Source of the DNA: AV69 sp036498205
Lineage (GTDB): Bacteria > Verrucomicrobiota > Verrucomicrobiia > Chthoniobacterales > UBA10450
Direction of reading: 5' to 3'
DNA: 64,000 nucleotides
NCBI GenBank assembly: GCA_036498205.1
Contig: DASXIC010000015.1
Span: 1-64,000 of the forward strand
Every line of letters begins with the position of its first letter. The first letter of the stretch is position 1. A program made the position numbers and the translations under genes. This document shows positions 7,581 to 16,459 of this stretch, piece by piece. A model generated the notes under the pieces. The model was not told the origin of the DNA and did not search any database. It saw nothing but the letters and a program-made list of their open reading frames with translations.

Positions 7581-9422
7581 TTAACGCAGACCAAGATGGA
7601 CGTCGTAATTACGCGCCACCAGCAGCGCCTTGGCCGCCTCGAAGTCGCGACCCTGCTTCTTCAAATATTCCTGCAGTAGCTGCCACGATTCCGCCCGATA
7701 CCATTCCGTTTTCAGCAGCTCGCGTAATTCCGCGATCGCAATTTCCGTTCGGCCGCATTCATCCAATGCCCGAAGATAGCGGTGTTCAACCGACCATGCA
7801 GGCGGCGCGATGCGCGATGCCAATCGCAAACGCATGAGGTCAATCTCGCCTCTTTGCTTGTTTTCCAATACCACCATCATTTCCTGGGCTTTCGCTTCAC
7901 TGATCGGATTCTTTAATGCTTGCTCGATAAAGTCGCGCGCCCCGGGCAGGTCATTCTTTTTCAATGCCACGGCCGCCAGGTTTAAGAGGGCAAACGGTTG
8001 GTGGGGTTGTTTCGCCAGCGCTCGGCGCAGCAATGCCTCGGCCCGATCGAGATTTCCATCGGTCATTTCAAGCCCCCCAAGATTGATTAACATCCGCGCG
8101 GAATCTCCACCGGCGGCAATCGTTCGCTCAAGAAACGTGCGTTGGTCCTTCCAATCGCAGGCGCGTGAAAATGTGCGCAGGCCGAGAAATGCGATCCACA
8201 CGGCTACTATCGCGCCAGTACCGAAACGCATGGTGTGATTGCGTGTGACTCGCGCGATCTCAATCGAAATAGCCGCCAAAACGAAGGCGGACGGAACGTA
8301 GATCCAATGCTCGGCGATGGTGGCGTTGAGAATGAATAAGCCACACACAGGGAGATAAGAGACGAGGGCAAAAATCAATAAGGCGAAGAGCAACGGCTCT
8401 CGTCGCCGGGCCCGAACCATCCAGATGACCAGCAGGCCAATTAGAGCGACGCCAACCAGAGTTTGCAGTTCGCGCCAGGCATTCGCTGTAAGACCGGCGT
8501 TGCTTAATTCCGCAAGATGACTTTCGACATCACGTTCCACGTGCAAATTAAATGGGAACAAGAATGTGCCGGTATACTCAGCGAGAGCGCGCGCGGCGAT
8601 GAGTGGCCGGACGAGAAGTGGGGCCGGTTGGTTCAGTTGCGGTACCAATGTTTGCTCTGATTGGATGCGGAGCGTCGCGTAAATCGTAAGAACGAAAGCG
8701 ATGGTTACTCCGGCCGGAATCAACGCATGCCACTGCCGGCGCAGAAGAAGTAGTGCCAGCCACAGCAAAGTAAAAATCAACCCACTTTCTTTGCTCAGTG
8801 CTGCGAACAAAAATGCGACTCCGGCCATAGGAATGAATTTCAACGCCCCGCGCGAAGACGCCGCTAATGCTCGAATGGCAAAATATAAGCCAGTAAATCC
8901 GAACAATGCTGCCAGCGCATCCGCCCGGCCGGAAACGTAGTCGATCACCGCCGAGTGGAGTGGGTGCAGAGTCCACGCCAGTGTCGAGAACGAGGCAAGG
9001 ATCCACCGCGATTTTTCGCTGACGCCATAAAGCTCCAGTAACGCGAGTGCGAAACTAAATAACGCTATGGCCGCGCAAACCTGCAAAAGAATGCTGGTCG
9101 CGTGGTAGGGAAGGGGTCGAAACCCGAACGCCCAGTATTCAAGCGTATATGTGAGCCGTTGGAGTGGCCGGAAAAAATTCGAAGGCGTCGCGTCGACGAA
9201 CAGAAAATGCTGGAACCCTTCCGGAATAAGTCGCCAGCTGCGAATAAGGGGATCACGCAGAACGAGGGCCGTGTCGTCCCAAACAAACTCCGCGCGCAAT
9301 GCGGGCAGGTGCGCGGCCACAGTGAGGGCAACGAGCGTGCTTAGGACAGCCAATCGTTGTCTTATTGAGGGAAAGGCGGTTGCAGTGTCCGCCGAATCAA
9401 GGTTTAGATAAGTGTGCCTCAC
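7581..9422 (-). CDS. polytopic membrane protein with C-terminal TPR repeats (GT-C/TMTC-like)
   Basis: 613 residues, GTG start. The N-terminal ~420 residues are multi-pass membrane segments. Early motifs EFVWDDTALVLRDP and FFRPLQRLTYTLEYWAFG match membrane proteins of the TMTC-like, GT-C-fold glycosyltransferase type, where the acidic DD pair in the first loop is catalytic in true enzymes. The C-terminal ~170 residues contain TPR-like helices (INLGGLEMTDGNLDRAEALL, LLNLAAVALKKNDLPGARDF). A lipid-linked sugar transfer to exported protein is plausible, but I cannot assign substrate. The start lies 6 bases from the divergent transpeptidase-like gene, so promoters must sit within coding sequence. 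Confidence 0.7.
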   Translation of the reverse strand: MRHTYLNLDSADTATAFPSIRQRLAVLSTLVALTVAAHLPALRAEFVWDDTALVLRDPLIRSWRLIPEGFQHFLFVDATPSNFFRPLQRLTYTLEYWAFGFRPLPYHATSILLQVCAAIALFSFALALLELYGVSEKSRWILASFSTLAWTLHPLHSAVIDYVSGRADALAALFGFTGLYFAIRALAASSRGALKFIPMAGVAFLFAALSKESGLIFTLLWLALLLLRRQWHALIPAGVTIAFVLTIYATLRIQSEQTLVPQLNQPAPLLVRPLIAARALAEYTGTFLFPFNLHVERDVESHLAELSNAGLTANAWRELQTLVGVALIGLLVIWMVRARRREPLLFALLIFALVSYLPVCGLFILNATIAEHWIYVPSAFVLAAISIEIARVTRNHTMRFGTGAIVAVWIAFLGLRTFSRACDWKDQRTFLERTIAAGGDSARMLINLGGLEMTDGNLDRAEALLRRALAKQPHQPFALLNLAAVALKKNDLPGARDFIEQALKNPISEAKAQEMMVVLENKQRGEIDLMRLRLASRIAPPAWSVEHRYLRALDECGRTEIAIAELRELLKTEWYRAESWQLLQEYLKKQGRDFEAAKALLVARNYDVHLGLR

Positions 9423-9428
9423 TTTAGA

Positions 9429-10166
9429 ATGCTCATGCCATTGCTGGCGCTGCTAGTTGCCAGCAGCGCTCATGCCGCCGGTTTACCCCCGGATTGCAGT
9501 CAGCTCGTCGTCGGGGTCGCGCCCGGCTGGAATTCGATGCGAGGGCAATTATTTTTGCTCGAGAAATCGGGTGCAGAGTGGCACCGACAAGCTGGCCCGG
9601 TTCCGGTATTGTTTGGGAAAAACGGGTTGGCCTGGGGAAGCGGCGTTGCCGGACAAAACGAGCAGGGTTTGCGCAAACATGAGCGCGACGGCCGGGCGCC
9701 CGCGGGAATATTTCGAATCGGCAAAATATATACCTACGACTCGTCACTTCCGGCCGGCGCAGATTACCCGTTCCATCAGGTTAGCGAGGCCGATATTTGG
9801 AGTGATGATCCGCGGTCACCGAACTATAACCGGCACGTCGTCATCGATCCGCGAAATCCGCCGGACAATTATAGCCACGAAAAGATGCGGCCGGGCGATT
9901 TCGCTTATCACTGGTTGATAGAGATCCGACATAATTCCGACCCGCCGGTGCCCGGCGACGGGAGCGCGATTTTTTTTCATATTCGGCGTGGAATTGATCG
10001 CCCGACTACGGGATGCACCACGATGGCGGAGGAGGATTTGATACAGATGATCAAGTGGCTGCGCGCATCGAAGAATCCATGTTACGCTTTGCTAACAGCG
10101 CACGATTATTCCGCTAAACGGCAGGCTTGGAATCTGCCGCCACCGGATTTGGTAGGGCTGCCTTGA
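9429..10166 (+). CDS. exported L,D-transpeptidase-like (YkuD family) protein
   Basis: About 245 residues with a short Sec signal peptide (MLMPLLALLVASSAHA). I preferred the ATG at 9429 over a GTG at 9414, which would overlap the divergent gene. The fold region contains DGRAPAGIFRIG, which is usual before the active site. The catalytic-type pair follows as FFHIRRGIDRPTTGCTTM, matching the family H...GC pattern with Cys as nucleophile. Such enzymes crosslink peptidoglycan or hydrolyse peptides in the periplasm. The 3' end overlaps the convergent rsmA-nudix gene by 53 bases (10114-10166). Whether this member is a true transpeptidase is not decided by the sequence. Confidence 0.75.
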   Translation: MLMPLLALLVASSAHAAGLPPDCSQLVVGVAPGWNSMRGQLFLLEKSGAEWHRQAGPVPVLFGKNGLAWGSGVAGQNEQGLRKHERDGRAPAGIFRIGKIYTYDSSLPAGADYPFHQVSEADIWSDDPRSPNYNRHVVIDPRNPPDNYSHEKMRPGDFAYHWLIEIRHNSDPPVPGDGSAIFFHIRRGIDRPTTGCTTMAEEDLIQMIKWLRASKNPCYALLTAHDYSAKRQAWNLPPPDLVGLP

Positions 10167-11499
10167 AGCTCTTCTTCCGCCACAGCTCCCAACATTCGCG
10201 AAATCCGGGCGCCAAATCTTCCGGCTTCTGCGTCACCCACTTGTTAACGATGCCAGCGGGAAAGAATTCCAACGCCGTAATCTCCCTGGGCGGGAACGCA
10301 AATGGTCCTTCATGTTCCCCAAGATAAACCCAGATGAATTCTTGTCCTGTTCTCTCCGAAGCCGGAATTTTGCCTATACGCTGTAGGTTCGTTTGAACCC
10401 CAAGCTCCTCATCCAATTCCCGCCTGGCCGCTTCGTCATATCCCTCCTTAGCCTCGACGTGGCCCGCCGCGCTTGAATCCCAGAGCAAAGGATGCCGGTC
10501 TTTCCAAGCAGAACGTTTTTGCAGTAGAACCTCCCCTTTTTTGTTGAAAATCAGGATGTGAACGGCCCGATGCCGAAAGTTATTCTCATGAACCTCGGCG
10601 CGCGTCGCCTCACCGATTTTCGTGTCATTTTCATCGACTACGGGAAAACGTTCCGCTGGCGTCGCCGCTTCGCTTTTTTCGCTGTCCGCATGGATGGAAT
10701 TCGCCAGCGCGATCCATTGTTCGCGCGAGAGTTCTTCCGCGCGCGCAGCGAAAGGAGTCCCGATTCTTTGGGCGGCTTCTTCCCAATTCTGAATTCGTCC
10801 TCCCAGTAATTTGCGCAGCTGCTTTCGCCGCTGTGAAAAGCCGTCTCGGACGATCTCATCGAAGGTCGAAAAGTCGAAAAGTGCAATCTCATTTTCCGGC
10901 CGCGGTACAATCCGGATCAAAGCTGAGGCGACGTCCGGCTGAGGAAAAAAAACCGTTTTCGGAATTTTCCGAAGATACTCGACTTGATAGTGTAATTGAA
11001 TGCGCAGAGAGAGCGCACCATAGTCCCGATTGGAAGGATCAGCGGCGATTCGTCGCGCCATCTCATCCTGTAACATGAACAATGCCAGGCTAATGCAGCT
11101 TGGCCAGTTCAGGAAATGAATCAAGAGTTGACTTGCTATATAATAGGGAAGGTTCCCTAATACCTTCACGCTGCGTTCGGCAAAAAGAGCGCGTCCATCG
11201 TACTTTAACGCGTCCTCCCGCCTGACCTCGAAACGCGGGTTTGGAAATCTTTGGCGTAAGAATTCAACCAGTCTCGCATCTTTTTCGAGCGCGAGGAGAC
11301 GGGCGCCTCGAGCAAGGATCTGCGCCGTCAACGCCCCGAGGCCGGGGCCTATTTCCACAACAAAATCATCTGCCGCCACCCGGGCCTGCTCAACGATCCA
11401 TCGAGCAAGATTTTGATCGTGGAGGAAATTTTGACCCAACGTTTTGACCGGCCGGACGCGCGTTTCCTGCAGAGCAGCACGGATTTCAGAAAGATTCAT
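10114..11499 (-). CDS. rsmA: RsmA (16S rRNA dimethyladenosine transferase) fused to a NUDIX hydrolase
   Basis: 461 residues. Residues 1-270 are a complete RsmA/KsgA enzyme: LGQNFL (21-26), SAM-binding VVEIGPGLGALT (48-59), and the NLPYY catalytic motif (116-120). It should dimethylate A1518/A1519 of 16S rRNA during small-subunit maturation. Residues ~285-450 form a NUDIX domain with a full NUDIX box from G346 to V368 (G..E, REL.EE.GV), related to IPP-isomerase-like NUDIX proteins (FRHRAVHILIF, LLWDSSAAGHV). The join is in one frame with no internal stop. The start at 11499 begins MNLSEIRAALQ, whereas the longer frame to 11559 adds unrelated residues. The 3' end overlaps the convergent transpeptidase gene. 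Confidence 0.9.
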   Translation of the reverse strand: MNLSEIRAALQETRVRPVKTLGQNFLHDQNLARWIVEQARVAADDFVVEIGPGLGALTAQILARGARLLALEKDARLVEFLRQRFPNPRFEVRREDALKYDGRALFAERSVKVLGNLPYYIASQLLIHFLNWPSCISLALFMLQDEMARRIAADPSNRDYGALSLRIQLHYQVEYLRKIPKTVFFPQPDVASALIRIVPRPENEIALFDFSTFDEIVRDGFSQRRKQLRKLLGGRIQNWEEAAQRIGTPFAARAEELSREQWIALANSIHADSEKSEAATPAERFPVVDENDTKIGEATRAEVHENNFRHRAVHILIFNKKGEVLLQKRSAWKDRHPLLWDSSAAGHVEAKEGYDEAARRELDEELGVQTNLQRIGKIPASERTGQEFIWVYLGEHEGPFAFPPREITALEFFPAGIVNKWVTQKPEDLAPGFRECWELWRKKSFKAALPNPVAADSKPAV

Positions 11500-11625
11500 T
11501 CTGACGTTACCGAGCCGGGGTAAAAACCGCGCAGTCTGTTCACAAAAGGTTGTGAACAAATTGCGAGGCAGAGAAGACGATTGTACACAAGTTATTCACC
11601 TCACCCAAACGGGGGCGCTGACTAA

Positions 11626-12765
11626 TCAACGCAACTGCAACATCGGCGGTTTTTTGCGTTTCCGGCCCTTCAGATAGGTTCTCCGGGCTTCATGCAGTGT
11701 CACGCCTTCCAGAAAATAGGCGGAGGCCGCATGCCCGATGGCGTAGGTACCGGCGCCGGCCACCATGCCGCAGACGACATTGCCCCAACCCGGGATGAAC
11801 TTCAAAAGGGCGCGTGCCCCCTCCCTGAGGAGCATTCCTGCGCCGACGTTGGCCCCCATGGCACCTACGAACTCTGTGGCCGCCCTCAAACTGCGCGGGC
11901 GACCGCTCAGATACATAATACCGGAAACCATAACCAGCTGCAGAGTTGTCAGGATCGGGAGATCGGCGAGTGGAATAGGCTGCGCTCCGATCGCGGTACA
12001 GATTGCGGTGGTGGATTTGATGAGGACCGACGCAATTTCACGTTGCGCTTCGCGATCATTAGAGATCCGGACGATTTCCACCCGACAATCGTTCGGGAGC
12101 CTTCTTGCCAGCAATGAGACGAATTGTTGCGAAGCGTTGTAGTCCGCGACTGTTGGATTGTTTTCACTCGAAAATTCGAAGCCGCCCCAAAATCGGCCGT
12201 GCAGCTCGGGTTTAATTTTTTCAAACCAGTCGATGCGGGGGAGGCGTCCGTTGCGATTTGTCGAACTGGTCGGGTTGAAATGAATTGCAACGATCCCGGC
12301 ATTAGAATGCACGCGGTCATTCCAATGCACACATTGATTTCCGTTTTCGGCGCTCCGCTTGACCTTGGTACGGCCTTCGGCGGCGTCGCTGATTACCAGA
12401 ATCGCGTCGGCGGATTGCCGGCCCAGTTCTTCCCGGATAGTGTCCTCGGCCTCGTCGTCAGCGCCGCGCGCATCGAGCAGAGCAATCGCGCCTCGATTCT
12501 TGATCTCGAGCGTTTGCCAGCGAAAAACTTCGGATAAGATTTTCGGCGGCTCAGCTGGAGTCTCGCCGTTAAATAGCAGATTCACGATCTGTGGCATGGG
12601 CAGACGCCCCGCGCCTGCCACTAGAAAACGGGGCAGTCGCTGTTGTAAAAAAAGTTCTTTGAGGGGCGTGAGCTCGTGCAAAACGGGTTTCTGGATTGCG
12701 CCGGGCAATTTCCCCAGCAAACCCTCCAGTCGCTCGACGATGTGTAGCAGTGCCGTTCGATTCAC
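11626..12765 (-). CDS. DUF697-type membrane-associated protein with degenerate GTPase-like domain
   Basis: 379 residues. The N-terminal half resembles a small GTPase fold: FLVAGAGRLPMPQIVNLLFNG at 47-67 sits where a P-loop (GxxxxGK[S/T]) belongs but lacks the lysine and serine, and AILVISDAAEGRTKVKRSAE resembles a switch/NKxD region without the canonical residues. The C-terminal half is DUF697-like (hydrophobic helices ICTAIGAQPIPLADLPILTTLQ and FVGAMGANVGAGMLLREGARALLKFIPGWG). These proteins accompany Era-type GTPases at membranes. Nucleotide binding is unlikely here, so a scaffolding role is inferred. The gene stands alone between rsmA-nudix and the divergent transketolase. Confidence 0.6.
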   Translation of the reverse strand: MNRTALLHIVERLEGLLGKLPGAIQKPVLHELTPLKELFLQQRLPRFLVAGAGRLPMPQIVNLLFNGETPAEPPKILSEVFRWQTLEIKNRGAIALLDARGADDEAEDTIREELGRQSADAILVISDAAEGRTKVKRSAENGNQCVHWNDRVHSNAGIVAIHFNPTSSTNRNGRLPRIDWFEKIKPELHGRFWGGFEFSSENNPTVADYNASQQFVSLLARRLPNDCRVEIVRISNDREAQREIASVLIKSTTAICTAIGAQPIPLADLPILTTLQLVMVSGIMYLSGRPRSLRAATEFVGAMGANVGAGMLLREGARALLKFIPGWGNVVCGMVAGAGTYAIGHAASAYFLEGVTLHEARRTYLKGRKRKKPPMLQLR

Positions 12766-12817
12766 GCCTCCTCAATCAGTCGCGAAATCGCCTGGAATGC
12801 AAGAAAGCGAAAACGTT

Positions 12818-12845
12818 TTGTGCGCTAGCCGGTAGCGATTATAAA
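12818..12845 (+). promoter_or_regulatory. possible tkt promoter giving a leaderless mRNA
   Basis: TTGTGC (12818-12823), 16-base spacer, TATAAA (12840-12845). Transcription would start about 12851-12852, at the first base of the transketolase ATG. The -35 box is only a partial match. Confidence 0.35.
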
Positions 12846-12850
12846 GCGGA

Positions 12851-14860
12851 ATGGCCTTAAATATTGAAGCTCTCTCCCGGGCTGCGAACGAGGCGCGCGG
12901 TCTGGCGATGGACGCGGTGCAGGCATCGCAGTCGGGTCACCTGGGACTTCCGCTGGGATGTGCGGAGATGGGTGCCGTTCTTTATGGGTATCTTCTCAAG
13001 CAAAATCCCGAGCAACCGCGCTGGATCGGGCGTGATTATTTCATTCTCTCGGCCGGTCACGGCAGCATGTTTCTTTACGCCTGGCTGCACATGAGCGGAT
13101 ACGATCTTTCGATCGAGGAGATCAAACGTTTCCGTCAATTACACAGCAAGACGCCCGGTCATCCGGAATATTTTGAAACGCCGGGAGTTGAATGCACGAC
13201 AGGCCCGCTAGGGCAGGGGGTGGGAAATGCGGTGGGAGTGGCAATGGCCGCAAAAATGGCGGCCGCTCATTTTAACACCTCTGAACACCGCATTTTCGAT
13301 CAACACATTTTCTGTCTGGCGGGGGACGGCTGTCTGCAGGAAGGCGTCTCATCGGAAGCAAGTGCCTTCGCCGGGCATTTCGGGCTCGATAACCTGATAC
13401 TCATCTACGACTCGAACGCGATCACGCTGGATGCAATGGCAAAGCAAACGCAGAGCGAGAATACGCGGAAGCGCTATGAAGCCTACGGTTTCGACGTCCA
13501 GGAAATTCAAGGCGATGACATGCAGGAATTCCTCGACGCGCTGAACGTCGCCAAGGAGCGCGATAACGGAAAACCGCAATTCATCATCGCGCATACTCTC
13601 GTTGGCAAAGGGATTCCGGAGATAGAAGGTACCTCCAAGGCGCATGGAGAAGCCGGCGCAAAATACGTCGATGCCGCCCGCAAAAATCTCGGGTTACCGG
13701 AGCAGCATTATTTCGTTTCGAAGGAGACCTACGAATATTTCGCGGCGCACAAAAAAAAGCTGCTGGCGGACTTCGCCCGTTGGGAAAGTACCTGGGAGGA
13801 ATGGCGCAAAGCTAATCCAGATAAGGCTCGCACGCTCGACAATGCCATCGACAAAAAAATCCCCAACGATTTGCTGGAAAAAATCCCGCCGTTTCCCAAA
13901 GATGCGAAGCTCGCGACCCGCAAAGCCGGAAGCGAAGCTTTGCAGCCCATCGCGCAGGCCCTGCCCAATTTGATCGGCGGAAGTGCCGATCTTTACGGCT
14001 CCACTTTAAACTACATCAACGGCGGCGGCGATTTCACTCGCGATACGCCCGGCGGCCGAAATATTCGCTTTGGGATACGCGAACACGGCATGTGCGCAAT
14101 CATGAACGGAGTTGCTTATCATGGCGTTTTTCGCGCGTCTGGCGCTACCTTCCTCGTCTTTTCCGATTACGCGCGCCCGGCCATTCGCCTGGCCGCACTC
14201 GCCAAGCTGCCGAACATTTATATTTTCACGCATGACTCGATTGGCGTCGGCGAAGATGGGCCGACGCACGAGCCAGTCGAGACGGTCAGCGCTCTTCGAT
14301 TGATCCCGCAACTGGATGTTATTCGACCGGCGGATGCAGAGGAAACGGCTGGAGCATTTGTCGCCGCCTGCGAGCGAATTGATGGCCCCACTTTGCTTGC
14401 GCTCACGCGTCAAACGGTGCCGATCCTCAATGAAATTGATTTTCAGTTGCGTCGGGATGGGGTGCGCCGCGGTGGCTACGTTGCGAAGCGAGAGACCGCC
14501 GCCCTGGATCTGATTATTCTCTCGTGTGGGAGCGAGCTACAGCACGCTCTGGCCGCAGCAAAGGAGCTCGGAGCAGGGACCCGGGTAGTTTCCATGCCCT
14601 GTATGGAACGCTTCAATCGCGAACCAGACGAATATCGTGAAGAAGTCTTGCCAAAATCTTGCCGAAGACGCGTGGCGATAGAAGCCGGTGTGCCGCAGAC
14701 CTGGTATCAATTTGTTGGCCTGGATGGGAAAGTGATTGGACTGCACCGTTTCGGCCTGAGTGCCCCTGGGGCCGAAGTGATGAAGGAATTCGGAATTGAT
14801 GCCCAGCACGTGATCGAGGCGGCACGGTCGCTCACGCAATCACACCGGGTGTCATCCTGA
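12851..14860 (+). CDS. tkt: transketolase
   Basis: 669 residues, the usual length. Thiamine-diphosphate motifs are present: the GPLGQGVGNAVGVAMA segment, LAGDGCLQEGVSSEA (the GDG...N site), GSADLYGSTLN, GIREHGMCAIMNGVAYHG and THDSIGVGEDGPTHEPVE. It transfers two-carbon ketol units between sugar phosphates in the non-oxidative pentose phosphate pathway, in the cytosol. The gene is monocistronic. Its last codons (VSS and TGA) lie inside a palindromic intergenic repeat that begins at 14851, so the end of the protein is supplied by repeat DNA. No Shine-Dalgarno site is visible at a usual distance, and the promoter seems to abut the start codon. Confidence 0.96.
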   Translation: MALNIEALSRAANEARGLAMDAVQASQSGHLGLPLGCAEMGAVLYGYLLKQNPEQPRWIGRDYFILSAGHGSMFLYAWLHMSGYDLSIEEIKRFRQLHSKTPGHPEYFETPGVECTTGPLGQGVGNAVGVAMAAKMAAAHFNTSEHRIFDQHIFCLAGDGCLQEGVSSEASAFAGHFGLDNLILIYDSNAITLDAMAKQTQSENTRKRYEAYGFDVQEIQGDDMQEFLDALNVAKERDNGKPQFIIAHTLVGKGIPEIEGTSKAHGEAGAKYVDAARKNLGLPEQHYFVSKETYEYFAAHKKKLLADFARWESTWEEWRKANPDKARTLDNAIDKKIPNDLLEKIPPFPKDAKLATRKAGSEALQPIAQALPNLIGGSADLYGSTLNYINGGGDFTRDTPGGRNIRFGIREHGMCAIMNGVAYHGVFRASGATFLVFSDYARPAIRLAALAKLPNIYIFTHDSIGVGEDGPTHEPVETVSALRLIPQLDVIRPADAEETAGAFVAACERIDGPTLLALTRQTVPILNEIDFQLRRDGVRRGGYVAKRETAALDLIILSCGSELQHALAAAKELGAGTRVVSMPCMERFNREPDEYREEVLPKSCRRRVAIEAGVPQTWYQFVGLDGKVIGLHRFGLSAPGAEVMKEFGIDAQHVIEAARSLTQSHRVSS

Positions 14861-14956
14861 GCGGAGCGAAGGATCTCACACAACTAAATGACTGACCCGA
14901 CTCAACTAGGGTGACGAACGACCTTAGGTGAGGTCCCTGGCGCTGCTCGGGATGAC
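14851..14956. repeat. palindromic intergenic repeat, copy 1 (tkt end)
   Basis: Left arm GTCATCCTGAGCGGAGCG plus AAGGATCTCAC (14851-14879) is an imperfect inverse of the right arm at 14928-14956 (GTGAGGTCCCTGG...GGGATGAC). It shares the GTCATYCTGA and GGATCTC cores with the copies at 22.0, 29.2, 33.8 and 52.4 kb. The transketolase TGA at 14858-14860 is part of the left arm. Confidence 0.8.
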
Positions 14957-14977
14957 GCCTTGGAGATTTGCGACCGT

Positions 14978-16459
14978 CTAGTGCGGTTCGACTGTTTCCC
15001 GCGCCCGATCTTCGAAACGGGTGAATTCTTTGAGGAAGGTCAGCGGAATTTCGCCGACCGGACCGTTTCGCTGCTTGGCGATGATCAGTTCTGCCTCCCC
15101 TTCTTTTTCCGCACGCGCTTCTTCGTCTTCCTCGTATATCTCGGGGCGCACAAGCAGACCGACGAGATCCGCATCCTGCTCGATTGAACCGGACTCTCGT
15201 AGATCGCTCAGGCGCGGTTTGCCGCCGGAACGCGCTTCCGGTTGTCGATTGAGTTGAGCAATAACGATCACCGGAATTTTCAGTTCCTTGGCCAGCCCTT
15301 TCAAACCCGCGGAGATTTCGGAAATTTCCAGCTGCCGATTGTCCTGCGCGCGCCGAGTGGTGGAGCGTAACAGTTGAAGGTAATCGACCACGATCAATTG
15401 CACGTCCTGCTGCGCTCTTAATCGACGCGCTTTGGCGCGTAATTCGAGAATGCTCAGCGCGGCCGTGTCATCGATAAAAATGCGCGACTCGGCAAGTTTG
15501 GAAGCAGCCGCCGTCAAACTCGGGAAGTCGCGCTCGGCCAGAAACCCGTCGCGCACACGCTGGAGATTGACGCGCGCGCGCGAGCAAAGCATGCGTTGCA
15601 CGAGTTGCTGACTGCTCATCTCCAAGCTGAAAACTCCGACAGGCAACTTCTGATTAATCGCGACGTGCTCGGCAATATTCATCGCCAGCGCCGTTTTTCC
15701 CATGCTCGGCCGCGCTGCGATCACGACCATTTCCGATGGATGTAATCCGTTCGTCATGCGATCGAGTTCGTTGAAGCCGGTAGATATTCCCGTAATTCCC
15801 CCGCGCCGCTCGTAGAGCTTCTCAATCGACTCCAGCGCACCCATCACCTGCTCCTTCATCGTCAGGAGCTGGCCTTTGAAGCGGTCGTCACCAACATTGA
15901 AAATCTTTTGCTCGACTTCGTCGAGAAGCGCTCCGACTTCGCCTTGTTCGTCGTAAGCGCGGCGAACGCCTTCCGTGCATGTGCTGATGATTTGCCGCAG
16001 AACGTATTTGTCCCGAACAATCTCCAGGTAGTAGTCGACGTTCGCGGCCGTCGGCACAAAGGTGAAGAGACTGGTGACGAACGGGGCGCCCCCGATCGTT
16101 TCGAGCAAATTCTGGTCGCGCAACGTCTGGGTGAACGTAATCAAGTCGATCGCCTGACCGGCATTCCATTGCTCGACCAGGACGCGAAAAACCGTCTGGT
16201 GTGCCGGAATATAAAAATATTCCTCAGTGATTTTTTCGACGCACTCCGGAATTGCGTCCTGTGGCGAAATCAACATCGAACCGAGAACGCCCTGCTCGGC
16301 TTCCACGCCATGGGGCGGCGCCCGGTGAATATCCTGTGCCGAACCTGTTAGTGACCCCTGAAAAACCCTTCCGCCACTCTGCCCAGCCGAGCCTCTGTCA
16401 GCGCCATTTGGCGCTGTCTTGCGAGGCTTCTCAGGACCGTTTCCCTGAGAGCTCGGCAT
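14978..16459 (-). CDS. dnaB: replicative DNA helicase DnaB
   Basis: 493 residues. After a ~45-residue variable N-terminus comes the DnaB N domain (PHGVEAEQGVLGSMLISPQDA) and a RecA-type motor with Walker A ARPSMGKTALAMNIAEH, Walker B region LIVVDYLQLL and VIVIAQLNRQPEAR...RLSDLRESGSIEQDADLV. It is the hexameric helicase that unwinds DNA at the replication fork. It starts immediately after the rplI stop (no spacer), so it is co-transcribed and probably coupled to L9, the common rplI-dnaB order. No intein is present at the usual motor motifs. Confidence 0.97.
   Translation of the reverse strand: MPSSQGNGPEKPRKTAPNGADRGSAGQSGGRVFQGSLTGSAQDIHRAPPHGVEAEQGVLGSMLISPQDAIPECVEKITEEYFYIPAHQTVFRVLVEQWNAGQAIDLITFTQTLRDQNLLETIGGAPFVTSLFTFVPTAANVDYYLEIVRDKYVLRQIISTCTEGVRRAYDEQGEVGALLDEVEQKIFNVGDDRFKGQLLTMKEQVMGALESIEKLYERRGGITGISTGFNELDRMTNGLHPSEMVVIAARPSMGKTALAMNIAEHVAINQKLPVGVFSLEMSSQQLVQRMLCSRARVNLQRVRDGFLAERDFPSLTAAASKLAESRIFIDDTAALSILELRAKARRLRAQQDVQLIVVDYLQLLRSTTRRAQDNRQLEISEISAGLKGLAKELKIPVIVIAQLNRQPEARSGGKPRLSDLRESGSIEQDADLVGLLVRPEIYEEDEEARAEKEGEAELIIAKQRNGPVGEIPLTFLKEFTRFEDRARETVEPH

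Noticed and set aside
11560..11625. DnaA-box-like TTATTCACC and TTGTACACAAGTTA bases near 11580
   Set aside because: One TTATTCAC-like element (11589-11597) alone is too little for an origin, and the neighbouring genes (rsmA, DUF697) do not support one.
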